DNA of 64,000 bases from Prorocentrum cordatum (lineage: Eukaryota > Sar > Dinophyceae > Prorocentrales > Prorocentraceae): positions 55,001-119,000 of the forward strand of contig CAUYUJ010007502.1 in assembly GCA_963575745.1 (NCBI GenBank). The letters run 5' to 3'. The translations under genes and the position numbers were made by a program. The notes under the pieces are model-generated. The model ran no database searches. It was not told the DNA's origin and saw nothing but the letters and a program-made list of their open reading frames with translations. Each line of letters begins with the position of its first letter. The stretch's first letter is position 1. This document shows positions 1 to 10,249 of the stretch, piece after piece.

Positions 1-1180
1 CGGTGGTGCGTCTCCGTGACTTTAGCGATGAGAGCCGTCTCGCGTTCCTGATCTGGCTGTTGCCCTGCTGCCTGACAGCCATGAGGTGCTGCGTGAGGGC
101 GTGCCTGCGATCCTTTGGTGTTCCACTGGTGCCGGTGCTCTCTTGGGCGGTAGGGCAGTCGCCAGTCCCCGTGCCGTGGTGGGAGGGGGAAACGACTTGG
201 TGGCTATGCGTGGTGGCCGCGGAGGCGGGGACCTGGTGGAGCAGCGCCCCTTGAACCAACGCTTCCGCGTGCCTTTGCTGACGCAGTTCTGTGTTTTCGT
301 CGTCGGCGCCGTGGCCGTCGCTATCGTAATTTCCTGATCGAGTAGCGACGGTTTATTTAAACGTCATCCAAAGTCGCACCTAGCCCCAGTGGGTCCCCGT
401 CTTCTCTTTGGAAGTCGTCGGTTGGGCTTCTGCATGGGTCGTCGAGATCGTCGAATAAGTCCGGCCCTGTTGTGCCTTGCGGTTGCGACTGGTCGACAGG
501 TAAGCTTGGTGGCTCGTCGTTTCCTTGCCCTCTGGTGAACGGGTTGGGCCTCATTTCGCTGAGTTCAGCCTTGGAGTAACTCGGACGTGTGTCTAGCAGG
601 GTAACGCGTGGCGGCGACGGCCGTAGGTCGCGACAGCTGCGCTGTGGAGATCCGCCGCGAATTTATGTCGCCACTTGGCTCCGTCGGAGACGTCGCGATG
701 CAGGGTATGCAGGCGTTCTCCGGCATTGGCGAGTTCATCTGCGTGGCTGTGAAGAAGCCTCTGCGATCGGCGTGGTTCGACCTTCACGCAAGCTTTGCTC
801 GCCGAGATGGCTTTCGATTTTCTGGGCTTTGAACATTTCAGGTTCGGCTTGCAGCGCCCGATGGTTCTTCGGCCAGAGATCGGCCTGAGCTCCAGAGACT
901 TGCGGTGGCTTCCTGCAAAGGCGGGCTCAACCCCGTTGGCGACAGATTGGCTGTCAACGAATATGTGGACAGGCCGCTCAGCAGGAGCCACAGGTGGAGC
1001 CGTGCGGGGGTCTCAGCGCGTTGCGCGGACTGGGCCAAGCCGCGCACCCGAGCTGCGTGGTTTAGCTGGTGATGAGGTTCGTGGCAGCCACCGACGCCAG
1101 CCCTGGCAAGGAGCGGATGGGCCTGGTGCGTGCGGGCTCCGCCAGTTGCCGCGTGGACCGGCCTGGCGTCGTGCCCTGGG
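1..1180. other. No recognisable gene; GC-rich unique sequence
   Basis: No frame here shows a family I recognise. Short frames exist on both strands, for example plus 86-337, but they have no domain-like motif and overlap frames of equal quality in other registers. There are no long repeats. The sequence may be an intergenic region or an intron of a gene lying to the left of the window. Confidence 0.5.
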
Positions 1181-1259
1181 GTCTCGAGGAGCGGTGGATG
1201 TGGATATCTGCCCGTCCGCGTTGGCGGGCAGATATCCGTATCCGCCGCTCCCCGAGTCC
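1181..1259. repeat. Imperfect inverted repeat (hairpin)
   Basis: The arms 1181-1214 and 1225-1259 are reverse complements with a few mismatches. The inner 13 bp (GGATATCTGCCCG and its complement) are perfect, around a 10-bp loop TCCGCGTTGG. It could form a cruciform or an RNA hairpin, or be a small MITE. No second copy was noticed. Confidence 0.8.
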
Positions 1260-1880
1260 TCGGAACACACGGCCTAGCAGCAGCGGGCCTGGTCACATTC
1301 TGGCGGCGCCTTGTCTGCACGCGGGCCCGCTATCTCCAGGCGTATTGCGCCTCCCTCTGCCTCCCTCTCTGCCGGGAGCCGGCGGCAGAGCGCTCCCTCG
1401 AGCCGGGCGCGCACGGAATCGTCCTAATTTCTGGGGCGTGCGCAGGACGCTCTTGGGCGGGTCCTCTCAGACCTGGGTCGGGGAAGTGTTCGTGGCCGAA
1501 GCTTGCCGCGGGCAAGATCGCGTCTCCCTCTCCCTTCCTCCCCCTGTCATCCTTCGGACGTGTGCATTTTTTCTCGGCGAGGGTCATCGAGGAGCACATT
1601 GGCGCATCCTGCGAAAAAAAGCACGCGCGAAACTGGACAATTCGCGGGGAATGGACTTCCGAGCGATGGCCATCGATGGCACGTCCCTGCCGCCCTCACC
1701 CGCCGTCGCTCCTGGTTCCGCGCTTCCTTGTCCTGTGGAGGCCCTCCCGTCCCTCGTCCGTGCCGCTGGCCCGCTTGCATGTCCTGCACCAGTTTTGGTG
1801 GCTGTCGTTTGCAGCCTATTCGGTTCATGATGCCAGCTGCTTTTCGGAAAGCAGGCGCGTTCTTGCCTGCCCAGGGATAA
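1260..1880. other. No recognisable gene
   Basis: Unique, pyrimidine-biased sequence between the hairpin and the GA-rich satellites. Overlapping frames exist on both strands, but none has recognisable motifs. Confidence 0.5.
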
Positions 1881-1906
1881 GAGTGTGTGTGAGTGTGTGT
1901 GTGTGC

Positions 1907-1943
<37 letters not shown>

Positions 1944-2860
1944 CAGAGAGATGGAGGAAGGGGGTAGGGAGGGAGAGTGGGAGAGAGGGAGAGGAAGAGA
2001 ACGAGACACATATGTAGATAAGAAGACACAAACATAGCCAGAGCTAAAGGTACATACATATAAAATATAAAAGAGAGAGGGACTGGGATAGTGAGAGAGA
2101 GAGCAATATACAGCAAACCATATAGAGAGATACGGGGAGTGCACTAAGGAATCAAATCAGACATACATGCCTACATACACACGTACATACATGTATACAA
2201 ACACACACGCACACATACATACATTCATGCATTCATCAACATACCTATACATACATGTATAGGTATATGCGTATATATATATATATACATACCTGCATAC
2301 GCACGTACGTACGCACGTGCATACTGACATACGAACATACATAAGTTCAAACAAACGTACACACATAGAAACACACGTGTACGCATGTATGCATACACAT
2401 ACATGCATATGAATATAAAGATCGAGTTGGGAGGAGGGAGGGAGAATAAGAAGGAGAGGGGGAGAAATAAAGAGCGAACACATAGAAACATACACAGAGA
2501 GAGAGAGAGAGAGAGCACAACAGGTGAGAGCGATGGAGAGATATGCACAGAAAATACCTGCTGGATGGGAACACCCTCTCTGGTGTCGCGTGGTGGACGG
2601 TCGGCCGATACGCCTGACCCTGGTGGATATTGCTTCCAAAATTGGACTGGTGCCGGGGTCGCGGATTCGAGAGATAGAGAGGGGCGGGGAGGGATAGAGA
2701 GAGAGAAAGAGAGAGACAAATAGAGAGATAGAGACATGCAGGTAGAGGGAGAGAGAGAGAGAGAGAGCAAGAACTATCGAGTGAGGGAGAGAGGGAGAGA
2801 GAGACAGAGAGAGAGAGAGAGAGACAAAAAAGGAGGGAGAGGAATAGAGAGAAACTTGAA

Positions 2861-2891
<31 letters not shown>

Positions 2892-3085
2892 CGTACAGAT
2901 CGAGGGAGAGAGAGCAAAACATATCGAGTGATGGAGAGAGAGAGAGAGAGAGAAAGAGAAGGAATGAGAGAAATAGAGAGAAGCATGAAGACATCTAGAG
3001 ACAGAAAAAGAGAGAGAGAGAGAGAAATACAAAGAGAGAAATACAAAGAGACAGAGAGAGAGAGAGAGTGAGAGAGAGGGGTGGG
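1880..3085. repeat. Composite microsatellite block (GT, GA, CATA)
   Basis: A short (GT)n run is followed by (GA)n/(GAGAGACA)n tracts at about 1905-2110 and 2490-3085, and by CATA/CGTA-type tetranucleotides at about 2160-2420. A unique island of about 110 bp lies near 2560-2670. Long minus-strand frames here, rich in Ser-Leu, are translations of the repeat. Confidence 0.93.
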
Positions 3086-3253
3086 GAAACAAAAACACGG
3101 AACAGGAGAAGGGGCCTCCCGGAGGCCTCCCGGCTGGACCAAGAGGCTGCTGCTCCGGGAGAAGCCGCGCGAGCTCACGGGCCCGTACGAGAACCCCGTC
3201 ACCCAGCTGGCCCCCCCCCCCCCCCCGGGGCCCTCCCCGCCACGCCCCCATCC

Positions 3254-3398
3254 TTAAGTCGGGCCCGCCCCTCTGCAGGAGGAATGTTCGAACACTGTCA
3301 AAAAATAGTAGGGCATGTCTGCCCATTCCGGTGCCTGTTTATGATTCTTCTTTTTTTTGCGCTCAGAAGTCCCCCCGTAGGGGAACAGGCCCGACTTA
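3254..3398. mobile_element. MITE-like element, family B, copy 1
   Basis: The 145-bp segment begins TTAAGTCGGGCC and ends GGCCCGACTTAG, giving terminal inverted repeats of about 27 bp with a few mismatches. The left arm continues CCTCTGCAGG and the right arm mirrors it as CCCCGTAGGGG. The inside is AT-rich and contains TGTCAAAAAATAGT. Related copies lie at 41946-42101 and 53058-53216. It has no coding capacity and is probably mobilised in trans by a DNA transposase. Confidence 0.75.
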
Positions 3399-3399
3399 G

Positions 3400-4026
3400 A
3401 ACCCTGTCTCCTCGGCCTCGCTCGGGCGTGTGCGTCTTGTGCTTCGGCGAGGCCAGCGCCAGAAGACCTGCACGCCGGGTGGCACGTGGAAGGCTGCACG
3501 CGCCACGCCGGCATGCACGGGGAATGGGTGCCCGAGCGACTGGCAAGGCTTCGGAGGGGAGAGTCCGCCACTGCTGCTCGCAGCGGTTGGCGTGCGTCGG
3601 GCCCTGTCGCCTGGTTCGAAACAACAGCTCGGGCCTCCCGACGCAGCAGGCTCGAGATGCGTTTCATTGCTGTGGCCAGGTCCCTGCATTTGTGGCTTTC
3701 CAGGCAGCAGCGGTCCCAAGTACAGTGCCGTCTTTATACATGCTCCGCGTACGGGTCATGTGTAAAAAATGCAAGGATGTTTAGTATTACAAGCAACGAT
3801 GAGCTCATGCATAAATTTATTCATACATTAGTCATGTATTTAAAATCCCATTCTTTGAAACAATCCCATGTGTTAAAAACTTTCGAATCCTGGGGCAGCG
3901 GGGGTTCTGTGGACCCTCCCCTCCCCCAAGGCGGCCGCCCCCCCCCCCCGCCCGCTCGAGCGCGGTGGCAGAGCCGCGCGGCAGCGCACCCGGATGTGGG
4001 CCTCCCCAGATGGGGTCCGAGTGTGC
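3400..4026. other. No recognisable gene
   Basis: GC-rich sequence to about 3,770, then an AT-richer stretch of about 120 bp at 3770-3890, then a C-rich patch. Frames on both strands overlap and carry no motifs. Confidence 0.5.
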
Positions 4027-4274
4027 GGGGTCGGAGGATCGCGCCGCATCGCCGATGCGTCGGCGACGCGGCTCGATGTGGGTCCCGACTTTCTCCACGC
4101 CGGCGGGGCCGATGCATCGCCCACGTCGCCGACGCATCGCCGATGCGTCGGCGACGCGGCTCGATGTGGGTCCCGAGTTTCTCCACGCCGGCGGGGCCGA
4201 TGACTCGCCGACGTCGCCGACGCATCGCCGATGCATCGGCGACGCATCGACGATGCATTGGCGATGCATTGGCG
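4027..4274. mobile_element. Palindromic MITE-like element, family A, copy 1 (internally duplicated)
   Basis: Starts with the family terminus GGGGTCGGAGGATCGCGCC and is built of repeated ATGCATCGGCGATG-type palindromes. An internal block of about 106 bp is present twice, at about 4050-4155 and 4155-4260. The right terminus seen in copy 2 (21457-21603) is missing, so this copy is truncated or rearranged. Because it is palindromic, both strands yield similar peptides of the MHRRCIGDAS type. Confidence 0.75.
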
Positions 4275-4319
4275 TGTATAGATGAATGAAGGAATGACTG
4301 AAATCATGAATGAATGATG

Positions 4320-4980
4320 TCATGTATGTATGTATGCATGCATGCATGCATGCATGCATGTTTGTAAACACGTATTGCACGTACGTATGTATGCATGTAT
4401 GTGTGCATGCATGTATGTGTGCTTGATGGTAGGTGTGTGTATGTATGTATGCATGCATGCATTCATGCATGTATGTATGTATGTATGGATGGATGGATGG
4501 ATGGATGGATGGATGCATGCATGGCTGGATGGATGGATGGATGGACGGATGTGTGCACGTATGCATGTATGTATGTAGGGACGTATGTATGCGTGTATGT
4601 TTGTGTGTTTGTTGGTTTGCTTGTTTGTATGCATGTATGCATGTACGTATGTGTGCACGTGTGTAGTTGTGTGTGTATGGATGAATGTACGTATGTGTGT
4701 GTATGCATGTACGTGTGTAGTTATGCATGCATGTATGTACGCATACTATGCATATATAAATATGTGTGTGTGCGTGTATGCATGCATGCATGCATCTAAT
4801 TATGTATGTAGGTATGTGCATATGTATGCATGCATGCATGAATGCATATATGCATGTATACAGGTATGCATGCATATCTGCATGCCCGTATGCCTGGATG
4901 TGTGTAGGTATGGGATTACGTGTGTATGTATGTATGTATGTGTGTAAGTGTGTGTGTATATGTATACATATGTATATATG
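4320..4980. repeat. Tetranucleotide satellite (ATGC/ATGT/ATGG)
   Basis: About 660 bp of shifting 4-bp motifs: ATGC near 4335, GGAT at 4485-4545, then GTAT/GTGT mixtures. Frames through it give Met-Cys-Val or His-Thr-Tyr repeats on the two strands, which are artefacts of the repeat. Confidence 0.95.
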
Positions 4981-5400
4981 CGTCATGGTTCCTCTTCCTT
5001 CCTTCCTCTTCGTCCCTCCCTTCCCTCTCCTCCTCCTTCTCCTCCTCCTCCTTCTCCGTCACCTCCTGCTCTTCCCCTTCCTCCCTGTCCTCTTCAGCAT
5101 TCTCCTGTATTGTTGGCCCCTCCACTGTCTGCCCCCCCCGCGCAGGCGGTGGGTGCGCCTGCGGGAGAAGGCGCACGCGCGGGCTCGTGCACGCGCCCCG
5201 CATACGTGCGCCTGCTGTGCCGTGACGGCTTAGAGAGACGCGGGAGCGGGTGGCGGCGGGAGAGGCAGACGAGCGCGGGGAGGGAGGGGCTGCCTGTCGT
5301 GGTGGCGATGATGGCGGCGAGGATGAGTCACATGCCGATGAAGACGTTGCGAGCACGATAACGCCGCCGACGGTGCGAAGGAAGAGATCAGAGCGTATAT
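4981..5400. other. Pyrimidine tract plus unique GC-rich sequence, no gene recognised
   Basis: A CTCCTT-type tract (4985-5100) grades into unique GC-rich sequence. No frame shows recognisable motifs. Confidence 0.5.
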
Positions 5401-5533
5401 TTGTCGGAGCTCCGCGTGGATTTCTCGGATCTGCGCCATACCCCCTTTGGCGGCGCGCGGCGCGCTCTGCGCGCTATGGGAGAGAGGTCCAGCGCCGATG
5501 CTTCACGCGCAAGTCCGCGCGGACCTCCGAAAG
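5401..5533. mobile_element. MITE-like inverted-repeat element, family E, copy 1
   Basis: The ends are related inversely: CGGAGCTCCGCGTGGATTT at the left against AAGTCCGCGCGGACCTCCG at the right. The internal part holds GCGC-rich palindromes and the string GAGAGAGGTCCAG. A second copy with the same ends and the same internal string lies at 23592-23711. It is non-coding. Confidence 0.6.
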
Positions 5534-5953
5534 GCTGTGCCTGTGCCACTCTTTGCTCCTCCTCCTAGGGAGGAGGAGGACGAGCACGAGTCTGTCGCGG
5601 ATGGTGGTCATCGCGCACGACCGAGTGGATGGCCGTGTCGCTGAGCAGGGCCCACATCTCCGGCGTCTTGCTCTCTTGCCTGGGAGTTGCTTGGGCGCGA
5701 GGCTGAGGTATTGTGTTCTTACTTCGGTCTTCACTGGCAGCTTCAAGGCCCCTGGGCCGCCCAGAACGATCCGGGACGAGCAGCTGGTTCCCAGAAGGGG
5801 TAGAGAGGCCCGGGGGCCCGTCTGATGCCGATGCGTTTGGACGTTGTTGTATTGATTGCTGAGCGCCTTTGGGAGATCCTCCCCGTGGGGCCGTGATGCC
5901 CTGATATGAAGGCCTCGGGGGGCCCGACGCCGACAAGATCGACACCTTGGCGT
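5534..5953. other. Sequence flanking the Ngaro-type element
   Basis: No gene recognised. It contains a CCTCCTCCTAGGGAGGAGG palindrome near 5558-5580. This is the left genomic flank of the retrotransposon that starts at 5954; no target-site duplication with the right flank after 12887 is obvious. Confidence 0.45.
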
Positions 5954-6326
5954 GATTTGTCGGGTCGGAATAACGGAGTTATTGCTTGGCACAAATCCGC
6001 CCGCGCTGTGAACGACCCCGCGGCTGGCCGCGGGGGCGCCCTCGCTCGGCTGGTCGGCCGCGCGCTGGTCGACCCTCTTCCGCCTCCCGCTCGCGTCGTG
6101 TGGTGCAGTGCCGTGCCGTGCTTCCTCCGCCTGGCACTGGGGCGGGATATAAATACCGTGCCGTGTGTCGGGTTTCGGCCCTCCGCCCTCTGGGGGCTTC
6201 GCTCGGCCCATAGTGGCTTCCTTGCGGCCCATAGTGGCTTCGTTGCGGCCCATAGCGGCCTGCTGCGTTCACGTGCCCAATGGGGCCCTCTCTTCTGGTC
6301 CATAGTGACCACGTGCTGTCGTTGGC
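5954..6326 (+). repeat. A1 split direct repeat (promoter-bearing terminal repeat)
   Basis: 373 bp, repeated at 12317-12689. It starts GATTTGT, which is also the end of both B repeats. Next come an inverted hexamer AATAAC-GGA-GTTATT (5969-5983), a TATAAATA box (6148-6155) and three tandem copies of a GCCCATAGTGGCTT-type unit (6207-6260). Confidence 0.92.
6148..6155 (+). promoter_or_regulatory. TATA-like box TATAAATA in the A1 repeat
   Basis: A canonical TATAAATA lies in an otherwise GC-rich repeat, about 270 bp before the likely gag start, and is duplicated in A2 at 12511-12518. The position suits a promoter that starts transcription inside the terminal repeat. Dinoflagellate genes in general are reported to lack TATA boxes, so its use here is inferred. 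Confidence 0.5.
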
Positions 6327-6420
6327 ACGCTCTCATTCGTCACCATGGCGCGCTGGCATGCAAGCGAGCGGGCTTCAGCTGGCGTGGTTCTCGCTCGTGC
6401 CCCGTGGCGCTGTGATTGCG

Positions 6421-7778
6421 ATGGCGATGCTTGCCTTCTTGCAGTCTGACCCTGTTGTGGGCGCGAAGTGGACTGATATCCAGTTCAAGGGCGCCATTGA
6501 TTGCCTGGCAGCCAATGGGCTGACGATGCCAGAAGAATTGGCCAATCTTCAATTCGGCGATTTGAAGGATGCCGATGGCGCGACGGCGCTGACGAAGGGC
6601 GTCCTGCGGCGCGCTCTGGATCGCGCGACGGTGGCGGCAGCCAAGGCGAGTGCGCCGGGTGCCGCGGGGCCCGCGCCGGCTTCGGCGGGTCGTTTCGGTT
6701 CGGTTGCTGCAGAATCCTGGGCCCCCGCCGAAGGGAGAGCATGTCGACATCGGCGCTGGCCTGGCCCAGATCAGCTTGAGGGACCTTCCGGAGTCCCTGT
6801 GGCCGAGGCTGCCGCGCGGCTTCGCCCCGGCGCGCTGGCGCGTTTCCATCGTTCGCTCAGGTCAGCGAAGACCGATGCGCTGGCCACCGAGGTGCAGCGC
6901 GCGAAATCCAGGGGAATCGCGCGCCCGTTCATTTATACTGAGCTCGCGAAGTTCCAGCCGCTTTGCGCGCGCGGCGCGGGCGGCTCTCCCGACGATGACG
7001 AGCCCGAGTCGAAAGAGGCGGCCGCGTTGGCCAGAGCGTTCGGACGGGGAACCGCGGCGGAGAGCCAGCCGCTTCTGGCGTGGACGCCATGGCACCAAGC
7101 TTACGACGCGTGGAGCGTGGCGGCCGCGGTCACTGATCAGATTTCGTACACGAGCGCCATGGCTCACAAACACGTTGTTCTCCAGGCGAGTCGACATTGG
7201 CGCCCGTCCGCTGGTCGCCGAAGTGGGCGCGCTTGCCCAGGTTGCACTGGATGCCCCCCTGCAGGGACGGAAGGCCCAGGTTGCCTTGGTCTACGACCGC
7301 CTTGTGCGGAGGACGTGGGCCGAGCGTGCCGCCGCCGGCGCGGCAGGCTTCCAGGCCGCAGCTCCGCGCCATGCTTCGGCGCGTTATTCTCGGGCGCGCG
7401 TCGGCGCGCAGGTGAACGTTGCGGCGCTGTCGCTTGACGTCGGGCTGCTCCGCGCGGCGGAAGCGGAATATGATCGGGCTCTTAAGGCCGCGTCGCCGAA
7501 TCCCTTGTTCGCGTTGCGCCACCGCTGTCGCGCAGGTTGCCGCGCCGGCCGGCAAGGGTGCAGGGAAAAGCGCCGCGGCAGCGCGCGGGCAGAGTGCGAG
7601 CGCCGCGAGCGCCGCGGGCGCCGTGGGAGCCGCGGGGGGCGCCGCCGTCACTTCCTGGAAGAACGACCGCGATTCCAGAGCCGACGGGTGGCAGTCCCGA
7701 TCCTATCGCGGGGATTACAACAAGCGCTCCTGGGATTCGCGAACGGTGTATTCTCCTCAGAAGAAGCCGCGCGCCTGA
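6421..7778 (+). pseudogene. Gag-like region of the Ngaro-type element, frame-broken
   Basis: A gag-like frame runs from an ATG at 6421. This start is chosen because conserved-looking sequence begins there; upstream ATGs at 6280 and 6358 lie in or next to A1. The first 60 residues contain an ANGLTMPEELANLQFGDL segment resembling one in the recombinase. The reading then has to change frame near 7190 and again near 7510 to keep plausible protein, and ends with a basic, Arg/Tyr-rich tail at 7778. Ngaro-type gags package element RNA; no zinc knuckle was seen. The role comes from position before pol and composition, not from a recognised domain. Two frameshifts make this copy a pseudogene unless they are sequencing errors. 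Confidence 0.6.
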
Positions 7779-8096
7779 CGCCCGCCGGAGGCACGCGCAG
7801 CCCGCGGCGCGCGGCGATGTGCGGGACGCGCGCCGATGAGGACGTGCATCGCGCGCCACGTTGGCACTTGAATAACAACGAATGGGCGCCAACCTCAGCC
7901 ACCGTCCCGTGGGACCCGCAGGCGCGCGCGCGCGCGCTGGCAGGAGGGCGCCGCGTTGTTGCCGCGTCGTCCAGGGCTTGGGTGCCAGTCAACACTCGCG
8001 GTCCGTTCGCGACGCGAGGGCCGCCCGCCCGCTGGGCCAGGAGGCGCGCGAACGCCCCCGGCAGGCTCGAGCGCTCGCGCTCGCAAAGCGCAGGAT

Positions 8097-10231
8097 GCGA
8101 TGGGGCCCAGTATCGCTGCCACATGGGATTATCAGGCGCTGCGCGTTGTGGCGCGCGACGCTCGCGGGCTCGCGCGCCCGGCAGAATGCTGCCTCGAGTT
8201 GCAATGCACGCGGTTGCGCGCTGGCCACTGCCGGCTGCTGTCACCTGCCGTCGCCTGCGTCTGCTGAGGAAGCGCCTAAGCTCGCCTTTCTTGAAGAGGT
8301 CCTCTCCCGTTCTCACTCCTTCGAGGACAAAGAGGCCTTTGAAAAGGCCGTGGTGGTGCCCGGCGATGTTTTGGCGGCGATCGATTGGATTGCTGCGCGC
8401 TCGGAGCGGCAGGTGTGCCGTGAGCGGCGAGCGACTCTCGAGCGAATTCGGGCCAGGGACGCCGAGCTACGCGCCTCTGGAGCGACGGCGGCCTGGTTCG
8501 CGGGCTGCGATGCCCATGTGCGCACAATCGCAGGGTCGATCAACGGCCCTCTTCTCGTCGAACTGCTCGACGAAATCGGTTACGAGGACGCGGCCTGCGT
8601 GGAAGTCTTTCGGCGCGGCGCGCCTCTCGTGGGCCCTCTCCCGTGCACGGGGAACGGGCGTCCGGAATCTTTCCCTGTACCGCTCAGCCTGCCGGACTTG
8701 GCCGCGGGCGCGGAGCGAGGCAACGCCGCGCTGCTCGGCACGCTCAAGGAGTCTAGCGACTCCGCCGTGATTCTCTCCAAAACTATCGCCGAAGCGGAGC
8801 TCGGCCGAATGAGCCATCCCGCGCCGCTCAGCGCGGTCGAGCTCGACGGTGCGGTTTTGTCGCCGCGGTTCGGCGTCCGGCAGTCGAGAGAGGACGGGGT
8901 CCGAGAAGCTGCGGCTCGTAGATGATATGTCGCGCTCTCGTATCAACGCGGCGTCGCAGCCGACGGAGCGTCTCGGCCATGAAGCCATCAACGCTCTGTT
9001 TGGCACTTGCAAGGCATTTGTGACGCGCGTGGGCGAAGCGCCCGGGCTCTGGAAGGCGGACATAGACGCCGCGTTCCGGCGCGTGCCGCTGATGCCGGAA
9101 CATCGCGCCCTCGCATGGGTCGCGTTCCTCGTGGGCACATGCGTCTACGTGGCTCAGCACTTCGCCGCCCCATTCGGAGCGACTTCCTCCGGTCACAGCT
9201 GGGAGCGCATCGGCGCGATGCTGTCAGCGCTGGGCCGCAGGCTCATTTTCGTCCCCGTCCTCAGATATGTGGACGACTTCTTCTGCCCCGAACGTAAGAC
9301 AGGGCTGCGCGACGCAATGCGACAGTTCGCCGAACTGGTAAGAATCATTCTGGGCCCGAGCGCTGTGGCCGACGGTAAGCTGCTGTTCGGCAATCCTCTC
9401 GGGGTCCTGGGCTTGTCTGTGGCGATTGACGAGCGTGGCCTCGTGTGCTGGCCGCTGCCGGAGAAGCGCGCCCGGTGGCGCGCCGAGATCGCTGCTGCAC
9501 TTCAAGAGGGCGCGCTCGAGCGCGGGCGCGCGTCCAAGTTGGCAGGCCGCTTCTGTTGGGCTGCCTCCCACACCTTCGGGCGGTTCGGGCGCGCGCTGCT
9601 CCCGCCGTTGTTTGAGCACGCAAGGGCGCGCCATCCTAGTATCCCGGCGCACCTGCGAGTCTGCCTGCAATGGTGGCACGAAGCGCTCGCCAGAAATTTC
9701 ACCACGACGCGGGAGTGGCAGGCGCCAGACGCCAGGTCTGTCCAATTGCTCTCCGACGCGCGGGGGAATCCAGCTAGAGTGGCCGCGGTTCTTTTCATTG
9801 ACGGGCGCATTGTCTTCACCGATGTCGCCCCGCCTGAGCCTCTGCTTCGGCTCTTCAGGGAAAGGCGCGAAAATCAAATCGGCGGTCTGGAGGTGCTCAG
9901 CATCGCGCTGGGCCTGGCCACCTTTGAGCCGCTCCTGTCGGGCCGATGCGTGAACATCTTTTCGGATAATTCAGGCAGCGAGTGGGCCGTCCGGTCCGGT
10001 GCGGCGAAGCAGTTTGACCACAATTGCCTGGTCCACTCAATCTGGCGCATGGCGCTGGATGCGAATTGCAATCTGCTCGTTCAGCGTGTGGCGTCGGTGG
10101 ACAACATCGCCGACCTGCCGTCGCGCGAGTCATATTCCCTGCTGTATCGCTTGGGGGCGGAGTGGATTCCTCCGGTGCTGGACGATGCCTGGTTCGATCC
10201 GAGCGCGTGGCTTCCTCTTCGCCGGCCATGA
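8097..10231 (+). pseudogene. Reverse transcriptase-RNase H (pol) of the Ngaro-type element, frameshifted
   Basis: The polyprotein would copy element RNA and degrade the hybrid strand. Order: an N-terminal segment with WDYQALRVVARDARG (about 8100-8260), a linker with GPLLVELLDEIGYEDA (about 8540), then RT from about 8880. RT shows KADIDAAFRRVP (motif A Asp, near 9060), APFGATSSGH (motif B region) and catalytic YVDD at 9266-9277. RNase H follows with LLSDARG, GGLEVLSIALGLA, IFSDNSGSEW and a terminal VDNIADLPSR, the pattern typical of DIRS/Ngaro and caulimovirus-like RNase H. The stop is at 10231. Frame changes near 8265 and near 8885 are needed; the last 1.35 kb is open. The start is uncertain. 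It lies 18 bp before the recombinase frame. Confidence 0.85.
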
Positions 10232-10249
10232 CCGGCTCGGGCGCTGGGC

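Noticed and set aside
2157-3326. 389-codon minus-strand frame, Ser/Leu-rich, resembling a membrane protein
   Set aside because: It is translation of (GA)n and CATA repeats; hydrophobicity comes from CTCTCT codons.
3610-3630. tRNA B-box (GGTTCGAAAC)
   Set aside because: No acceptor stem, anticodon arm or A box at the right distance. Other GGTTCGA strings (21300, 22490) also failed.
3832-4986. 384-codon minus-strand His/Tyr/Thr-rich frame
   Set aside because: It runs through the ATGC satellite and the palindromic family A element; no unique sequence supports it.
6650-8770. 706-codon plus-strand frame across gag and pol of the Ngaro-type element
   Set aside because: Only about 7190-7510 of it looks like real gag; the rest is an open shadow frame favoured by high GC.
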